DNA of 46,141 nt, taken from positions 1 to 46,141 of the forward strand of contig DAOSBX010000028.1 in NCBI GenBank assembly GCA_035361075.1, given 5' to 3'. This DNA is from Candidatus Hydrogenedens sp. Lineage in GTDB: Bacteria > Hydrogenedentota > Hydrogenedentia > Hydrogenedentales > Hydrogenedentaceae. Every line of letters starts with the position of its first letter. Position 1 is the stretch's first letter. Below are positions 41,210 through 46,141 of this stretch, piece after piece. A model generated the notes under the pieces. It was not told the DNA's origin. It saw nothing but the letters and a program-made list of their open reading frames with translations, and did not search any database. The position numbers and the translations under genes are program-made.

Positions 41210-42871
41210 ATGGATAACCATTTACAAATTATATATGATTATCATGAAAAAACGAAACACAGACCCCATCGTTATGCACGGTCTTTGGGCTATTTGGATT
41301 GGGATAACGAACCTACACCATTCCGAACGTTTGAGGGCTCTGAACACGTAAGACTCTCACTACCTACTAAAGACTCTTCACCCTCTTTTTACAAAGCATT
41401 CTACCAATCTGAAACCATCCCCTCTATTCCTATGACAATAGACTCTATCTCGCATTTACTTCTTTATTCGTTAGGGATATCCGCATGGAAGGAATATAGA
41501 GGCTCAAGATGGGCAGTCCGTTGCAACCCATCCAGTGGCAACTTACACCCAACAGAGACATACTTAATTATTCCTCAAGGAAACCTCGACCATAAAAATA
41601 CCACTCTCTACCACTACGAACCTTTCGAACACATCCTTGAAAAAAGAGCCTATACTTCACAAACAACTACTGACGATGTTGCCCCAAACTGCTCATATTT
41701 CTATATTGCCCTGACATCTCTCGTATGGCGTGAGGTATGGAAATATGGAGAACGGGCGTTAAGATATTGCTTATTAGACATTGGTCATGCAATCGGTGCA
41801 ATAATCTTTTCCGCAATGGCTTTGGGGTGGAGAGTCGCAGGTATTCAAGGGATGGACTTATACCAATTATCAAACGTACTTGGGCTAAACCGCACTGAAT
41901 ATAAATATGTCGAAAAAGAATTTCCACAGATAATTTTAGTTATTTACCCAAAGGAAAAGGCTTTACTCGCCCCACAACTACAATATCAATTGCAAAATCT
42001 TGTGTTTGACAAATGGCACGGAATACCCTCAAAAGTAAGCCCTCAAACAATTCAATGGGAAATAATAGATAAGACAATGTCCACCCTGTTCGACTGCTCA
42101 ACGAATTATCCCTGGAGTGAAAACAATACTAATAATTCCAATAATACATATCAACCCAATAACTCTACATCGTGTCCTGACGTGCCCGATTCACCTACCT
42201 GCTGGGCTCTATTCCGAAAAAGAAGAAGTGCTCACTCTTTCAATAGTAATGCGACCTTTCCTAATCAAGGTTTTCTACAACTACTAAAGGACTTACATTT
42301 CGCTAATCAACACTTTTTAAAACCAATTATAAATAATGTGCCCCGAATTTCTTTACTATTTTTTATTCACAACGTAGAAAATCTTGAATCTGGCATTTAC
42401 ACTTATGTGTCCCAACCTTCCCATATTAATATTGTCGAACATTGCCTTATTTCAGAAGGGGACAACATCACACCCATACTTGACAATTTTCCTTTGTACC
42501 TGTGTATAACAGGTAATTGCCGACACATCTCCGAACACCTCTGTTGTGGGCAAGAGATAGCCCGCGATGGCGTTTTATGTATAAGCATGTTCACAGATGT
42601 AATCAAAGAATTAGAACAAACAAATGGTTTTTCTTACACCACATTACATTGGGAGGCTGGTTTTATAGGTCAATTACTCTATCTCGAGGCGGAATTAAAT
42701 CAAATGAGTGGCACTGGAATTGGATGTTTTTTTGATGATGAAATTTACAAAATAAAACGGCCTGACGCTATGCAGAAAAACTTAAATCCTCTTTATTATT
42801 TCACCATAGGCAAAGCTATACCTGACCCTCGCATAAAAACCAGCCCACCATATCAAAATACAAATATTTAA
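41210..42871 (+). CDS. Two-domain SagB/ThcOx-type nitroreductase-family protein
   Basis: A 553-aa cytosolic protein built of two nitroreductase-fold halves. Half one (about residues 75-250) has CNPSSGNLHPTETYLI, the SagB-family form of the FMN-region motif. Half two (about 330-545) opens with the FMN-phosphate-type segment FRKRRSAHSF and ends with HWEAGFIGQLLYLEAELNQMSGTGIGCFFDDE, the signature of SagB-type dehydrogenases. SagB enzymes oxidise azolines to azoles in thiazole/oxazole peptide biosynthesis, but many free-standing double-domain homologues have unknown roles. No cyclodehydratase, precursor peptide or transporter is adjacent. ATG 41210 has no SD; a TATAAT at 41174-41179 may be a -10 box. 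Confidence 0.85.
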   Translation: MDNHLQIIYDYHEKTKHRPHRYARSLGYLDWDNEPTPFRTFEGSEHVRLSLPTKDSSPSFYKAFYQSETIPSIPMTIDSISHLLLYSLGISAWKEYRGSRWAVRCNPSSGNLHPTETYLIIPQGNLDHKNTTLYHYEPFEHILEKRAYTSQTTTDDVAPNCSYFYIALTSLVWREVWKYGERALRYCLLDIGHAIGAIIFSAMALGWRVAGIQGMDLYQLSNVLGLNRTEYKYVEKEFPQIILVIYPKEKALLAPQLQYQLQNLVFDKWHGIPSKVSPQTIQWEIIDKTMSTLFDCSTNYPWSENNTNNSNNTYQPNNSTSCPDVPDSPTCWALFRKRRSAHSFNSNATFPNQGFLQLLKDLHFANQHFLKPIINNVPRISLLFFIHNVENLESGIYTYVSQPSHINIVEHCLISEGDNITPILDNFPLYLCITGNCRHISEHLCCGQEIARDGVLCISMFTDVIKELEQTNGFSYTTLHWEAGFIGQLLYLEAELNQMSGTGIGCFFDDEIYKIKRPDAMQKNLNPLYYFTIGKAIPDPRIKTSPPYQNTNI

Positions 42872-42877
42872 TGAATT

Positions 42878-42897
42878 GGGACTATCAAAATAGTACC
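42878..42897. terminator. Candidate bidirectional terminator between convergent genes
   Basis: GGGACTAT-CAAA-ATAGTACC: an eight-position stem with one G-A mismatch and a four-base loop, exactly between the convergent SagB-like gene and cysE (39-bp gap). U-tracts on either side are poor, so termination efficiency is uncertain. Confidence 0.4.
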
Positions 42898-42910
42898 ATG
42901 ACTTTGATGT

Positions 42911-43708
42911 TTACAAACCTTCACCATTTGAAAAGAACTGGTCCATCACAAGGGCAGGTGCTTCTTCAGCAGTAGGACCGATAGGTTTCGCTGGGACACC
43001 TGCTACGGTCGTATGAGGTGGAATGTCCCGTAGAACAACAGCACCTGCTGCAATCTTCGCCCCCTCACCTACATGGACATTCCCTAAAATTTTTGCCCCT
43101 GCTGCGATTAATACCCCATCACCAATTTTGGGATGTCTATCTCCACGAACTTTCCCCGTTCCCCCTAAGGTTACTTCATGTAATAAAGACACATTATTTC
43201 CAATCACCGCTGTTTCTCCAATGACGACACCTGTTCCATGGTCAATTAATATCCCTTTTCCAATTCTTGCTGCGGGGTGTATATCAATCCCAAACACCTC
43301 GGACATCCTACTTTGTAGAAACAGTGCAAGATGAAACCTCTCCCGATTCCAGTAATAATGGGCTACCCGATATGATTGCAGTGCCTGAAAGCCTTTAAAG
43401 TAAAGTAAAGGCTGGCAGAACAACCTGCATGCTGGGTCACGGTCGTGAACAGCAATCAAATCCGCACGGATTGCCTCTCCTATCTCTGCTTCATTTGCAA
43501 AAGCTTCATCAAACAATTCACGCAAACTCACTGCTGGCAACGTGATACTTTCCAATTTCCCCGCTAAATGGAAACTTAGCACATCTTCCAGTGTTTTATG
43601 CGACAAAATAGTAGATGATAAAAAACTCGCAAGTAATGGTTCTTTCTGAATACCTTCCTGTGCCTCTTCTCGTATTCGTGCCCAAATGGGGTCTGCTTTC
43701 TTTTTCAT
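42911..43708 (-). CDS. cysE: Serine O-acetyltransferase
   Basis: A 265-aa CysE that acetylates L-serine with acetyl-CoA, the first step of cysteine synthesis. An N-terminal helical SATase domain (about residues 1-140) precedes a left-handed beta-helix of hexapeptide repeats: DIHPAARIGKGILIDHGTGVVIGETAVIG with the catalytic Asp-His pair, then GDRHPKIGDGVLIAAGAKILG and VAGVPAKPIG. The C-terminal tail (LVMDQFFSNGEGL) may bind cysteine synthase, although it lacks the terminal Ile usual for that interaction. Start ATG has AAGG nine bases upstream. No cysK is adjacent. Confidence 0.94.
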   Translation of the reverse strand: MKKKADPIWARIREEAQEGIQKEPLLASFLSSTILSHKTLEDVLSFHLAGKLESITLPAVSLRELFDEAFANEAEIGEAIRADLIAVHDRDPACRLFCQPLLYFKGFQALQSYRVAHYYWNRERFHLALFLQSRMSEVFGIDIHPAARIGKGILIDHGTGVVIGETAVIGNNVSLLHEVTLGGTGKVRGDRHPKIGDGVLIAAGAKILGNVHVGEGAKIAAGAVVLRDIPPHTTVAGVPAKPIGPTAEEAPALVMDQFFSNGEGL

Positions 43709-43804
43709 AAGAATAAACCTTATCCTTACAATTAAAAATTGAATTGATACGACACATTAAAATTGCTTTTATTATCGCATGCTAACTAAGTCAAACTCTA
43801 TAAA

Positions 43805-44839
43805 CTATGGATGAATAATTATACGCATCTCTGTTTTTTCACGTGCTTTCTTAAAGGCTTCCACTGCTTCTGATAGCGGATATGTAGAGGATATATATTT
43901 CTTCACCTCTATAATCCCTTTGGATATCAGTTCGAGTGCCTGCCGATGATGCCTCGGGACGGAGCCATGTGCTCCTGTAAGTAAGATTTCTTTGTAGTGA
44001 ATTATATTCGTGTCAATAGAAGTAGGCGGTGTTCCTGGAGGCAAACCTCCAAAAAAGTTTACACGACCCCGATTCCTAACAATTTTTAAGGCGTCTATCT
44101 GGGCTTCAGGAGACGAACAAGCAGTTAAAACCACATCTGCACCGAATCCGTCCGTTTCTTCAAAAATTCGAGAGACCAAATCTTCCTCAGACGTATAAAT
44201 AACTACATCAGCCACCTGCTTAACAATCTCTTCTCGTTTCCTTGTGCGATTTACACCTATTACGTTTCCTGCCCCCATTTTTCGTGCCACCTCCATTAAC
44301 ATACAACCTATAGGACCCGCTCCAATCACAACTACGGTTTCTCCAATGTTAACCTGACACAGTTCCAATGCATTCAAACAACACGCTAATGGTTCTGCCA
44401 ATGCAGACTCATCAAATGAGACATTGTTCGGGATATGATGAACAGGACCATGCTCTACAACTAATGGATTTAATAACACATATTCTGCGAAACTTCCTGG
44501 GAACTGATAGCCCACAGCATAGTTCGTTAGACAAACATTTCCAATCCCTGCCTCACAATACGAACACTTTCCACATGGCACATCTGCTCCTAAAGCAACT
44601 CGGTCACCTGGCTTGAATTTTGATACCCCTTCACCAACTTTTTCAACGACTCCTGATGACTCATGCCCCAAAATTGTCGGTGGTAGAACACGGGGGTTCC
44701 CATGATTTACTATTCTTAAATCTGACCCACAAATTGCACATGCCTTGACTCGGACTAAAACAGAGCCAGGGACAACCTGCGGTTTCTGGACCCATGTTAC
44801 TGATAATTTTCCTACCTCTTCTAAAACTAAGGCTAACAT
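43805..44839 (-). CDS. Zinc-dependent medium-chain alcohol/polyol dehydrogenase
   Basis: A 344-aa MDR-superfamily dehydrogenase. Catalytic zinc site Cys37 (CAICGSD) with His59-Glu60 (GHESSG); structural zinc cysteines 89, 92, 95 and 103 (CGKCSYCEAGIGNVC); NAD(P)-binding GAGPIGCMLME. The substrate-side sequence suggests a sorbitol-dehydrogenase-like polyol enzyme; the exact sugar alcohol is unknown. The frame can be read from ATG 44854, but that ATG and the next codons form the GAGGAAG Shine-Dalgarno of ATG 44839, which then lies one base after the stop of the preceding gene; 44839 is therefore preferred. Confidence 0.9.
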   Translation of the reverse strand: MLALVLEEVGKLSVTWVQKPQVVPGSVLVRVKACAICGSDLRIVNHGNPRVLPPTILGHESSGVVEKVGEGVSKFKPGDRVALGADVPCGKCSYCEAGIGNVCLTNYAVGYQFPGSFAEYVLLNPLVVEHGPVHHIPNNVSFDESALAEPLACCLNALELCQVNIGETVVVIGAGPIGCMLMEVARKMGAGNVIGVNRTRKREEIVKQVADVVIYTSEEDLVSRIFEETDGFGADVVLTACSSPEAQIDALKIVRNRGRVNFFGGLPPGTPPTSIDTNIIHYKEILLTGAHGSVPRHHRQALELISKGIIEVKKYISSTYPLSEAVEAFKKAREKTEMRIIIHP

Positions 44840-44840
44840 T

Positions 44841-45887
44841 TTAGTCTTCCTCATTAATCATCATAACTTTTACTGGAAAAATTTCTTTATTATACATGCA
44901 AATTAATGTATCTTTTAATTCCTCAATAGGTACCCTATGCGTAACCAATTTTAAAAATGGATTTCCTTCTCTCTTAAATTCCTGTAACACCACATTCCAT
45001 TCATTTTTAGGATATTCATTTCTTAAAGAATTCCACACACCAACAATGGATAACTCTCTTCTTAAAATAAGGCTATAGCATTTCGAATTTATTTTCATTT
45101 CATTCAACGCAGGATTTCCAACGAGGACAATCTGCCCATTGATACGACAGCTTTCAATTGCAGACTCGATTCCTGATGGATGCCCAGTAGTTTCAAAGGC
45201 GATATCAATGCCATAACTTGTTTTCTGTTTTATCCATTGATGAACGGATGCCTGAGTCGCATCCAAAAGATGCTGAAACCCCAGTGAACGTGCAAACCGT
45301 AATTTATCTACCACAATATCCGTCATAAAAACGTGTGCTCCTGCATTTCGACACCATATAGCAATAAGCAAGCCTATGGTTCCAGACCCTGTTATAAGGA
45401 CTGAATCACCTGGGCTTACTTTCATCTTATGGACCGCATGAAAAGCAACAGCGCATGGCTCTGTCAATGCGGAGAGCTCCAGAGGAATTCCTTCTGGCAC
45501 AGGAATAATATTATCTGCGGGAACTGTGACATACTCAGCAAACCCACCATCTCGGCGAGAACCTATATAATCATAATTTGAGCATTGAGTTGGATAACCA
45601 GAGTAACAGGCAGAACATTGACGACAAGGAATAAGAGGGTACACCACAACATGTTTCCCAATCCAATCCCTGCTTGTTTCTAAACCTACATTTTCCACAA
45701 CACCTGATAATTCATGTCCTGGCACTAACGGGTATTTATATGTCCCATGTTCAAAAATACGTGGAATATCAGACCCGCACACACCACATGCAGATATCCG
45801 TAACAGAACCTCTGTCGCTTGAGGAAATGGCGTTGGGACATCCTCCAAACGCAAATCTCCCACCTTATGTAAACGTAATGCTTTCAT
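44841..45887 (-). CDS. Zinc-dependent dehydrogenase, galactitol-1-phosphate 5-dehydrogenase-like
   Basis: A 348-aa MDR dehydrogenase. CGVCGSDIPRIFEHGTYKYP (about 34-53) followed by GHELSG is closest in pattern to GatD; Cys37, His58 and Glu59 bind the catalytic zinc, Cys88, 91, 94 and 102 the structural zinc, and GSGTIGLLIA (about 175) binds NAD. A further C-terminal cue is the HRVPIEELKDTL region. The natural substrate may be a sugar-alcohol phosphate or a free polyol. Start ATG has AAGG five bases upstream. It abuts the second dehydrogenase gene with one base between them, so they form a pair, perhaps acting on consecutive steps or epimeric substrates. Confidence 0.9.
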   Translation of the reverse strand: MKALRLHKVGDLRLEDVPTPFPQATEVLLRISACGVCGSDIPRIFEHGTYKYPLVPGHELSGVVENVGLETSRDWIGKHVVVYPLIPCRQCSACYSGYPTQCSNYDYIGSRRDGGFAEYVTVPADNIIPVPEGIPLELSALTEPCAVAFHAVHKMKVSPGDSVLITGSGTIGLLIAIWCRNAGAHVFMTDIVVDKLRFARSLGFQHLLDATQASVHQWIKQKTSYGIDIAFETTGHPSGIESAIESCRINGQIVLVGNPALNEMKINSKCYSLILRRELSIVGVWNSLRNEYPKNEWNVVLQEFKREGNPFLKLVTHRVPIEELKDTLICMYNKEIFPVKVMMINEED

Positions 45888-46141
45888 AATAACCTTATTT
45901 CCACTATCACCTCTATATCAATATATCACAACGATTGCCATCTAAATATACGAACTAATTCATAGGTAATAGTTTATTATTTAACAACTATAAAGTTCCA
46001 ATTAATCCCCTTTCACCTCCCTTAACTAACAAAATGACACTGTTAAAAGAGTTCTTTTTATACTTGAGACCTTTGAACAAGAGGCAGTAGAGGTATTCGT
46101 ATATATTATCCATGTTTTTATGAAACAAAACATTAATTAAA

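Noticed and set aside
46033..46089. Short plus-strand ORF near the window end
   Set aside because: Only 18 codons, no SD, no similarity recognised.

Overview
The window reads as a piece of a Gram-negative-type, AT-rich (roughly 40% GC by eye) environmental bacterium. The gene repertoire resembles the PVC superphylum / Hydrogenedentes-like lineages: a pseudopilin of the H-X9-DG style, exported Gfo/Idh/MocA oxidoreductases (one with a Tat signal), a DUF1080 (3-keto-disaccharide hydrolase) protein, a GH29 fucosidase, a GH30 hydrolase, a large secreted protein with calcium-binding repeats, and an exported ankyrin protein. The taxonomic call is inference; no rRNA, tRNA, CRISPR array, IS element or phage gene was recognised. 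Nearly all genes lie on the minus strand. The plus-strand exceptions are a C45 hydrolase, a coiled-coil protein, a two-TM protein plus HD phosphohydrolase pair, and a SagB-type oxidoreductase.

Layout. 0.3-7.9 kb: a pseudopilin, then nadA behind a complete SUF iron-sulfur operon (transcribed sufB-sufC-sufD-sufS-sufU, mostly ATGA-coupled); NadA is itself an Fe-S enzyme. 8.2-9.6 kb: a secreted C45-family Ntn hydrolase flanked by two stretches that look like decayed coding sequence. 9.9-12 kb: a two-gene unit of a Tat-signal Gfo/Idh/MocA oxidoreductase and a DUF1080 protein, fitting extracytoplasmic 3-keto-sugar chemistry. 12.1-15.3 kb: a 1063-aa secreted multidomain protein; a divergent small coiled-coil gene follows, then comEC. 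18.3-21 kb: a Sec-exported Gfo-like protein with a degenerate nucleotide loop, and an alpha-L-fucosidase.

21.1-24.5 kb: a complete TRAP transporter (dctP-dctQ-dctM) ending in a universal stress protein, like the TeaABCD arrangement. 24.6-27.1 kb: an 833-aa zinc-ribbon / coiled-coil / membrane protein of unknown function. 27.2-35.3 kb: translation and envelope genes (RlmD/TrmA-type rRNA methyltransferase, small-molecule methyltransferase, ThrRS lacking TGS, GT9 glycosyltransferase, GHMP sugar kinase, murB). 35.3-35.9 kb is a long gene-free AT-rich stretch holding a short G-rich island. 35.9-41.1 kb: a membrane protein with a PsbP/DUF1795-like tail, then a GH30 hydrolase followed by an exported ankyrin protein. 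41.2-45.9 kb: an orphan two-domain SagB-like protein, cysE, and two adjacent zinc alcohol/polyol dehydrogenases.

Themes: Fe-S assembly and consumers (SUF, NadA, RlmD-type enzyme), degradation and uptake of plant/algal-type sugars (TRAP, GH29, GH30, Gfo/DUF1080, polyol dehydrogenases), and a rich set of exported proteins. Several start codons were re-chosen from Shine-Dalgarno placement (8185, 24495, 28464, 32150, 44839). The best candidates for undescribed biology are the 833-aa Zn-ribbon/coiled-coil/TM protein, the exported GH30-ankyrin pair, the Sec-exported degenerate Gfo protein, and the G-rich intergenic island near 35.63 kb.
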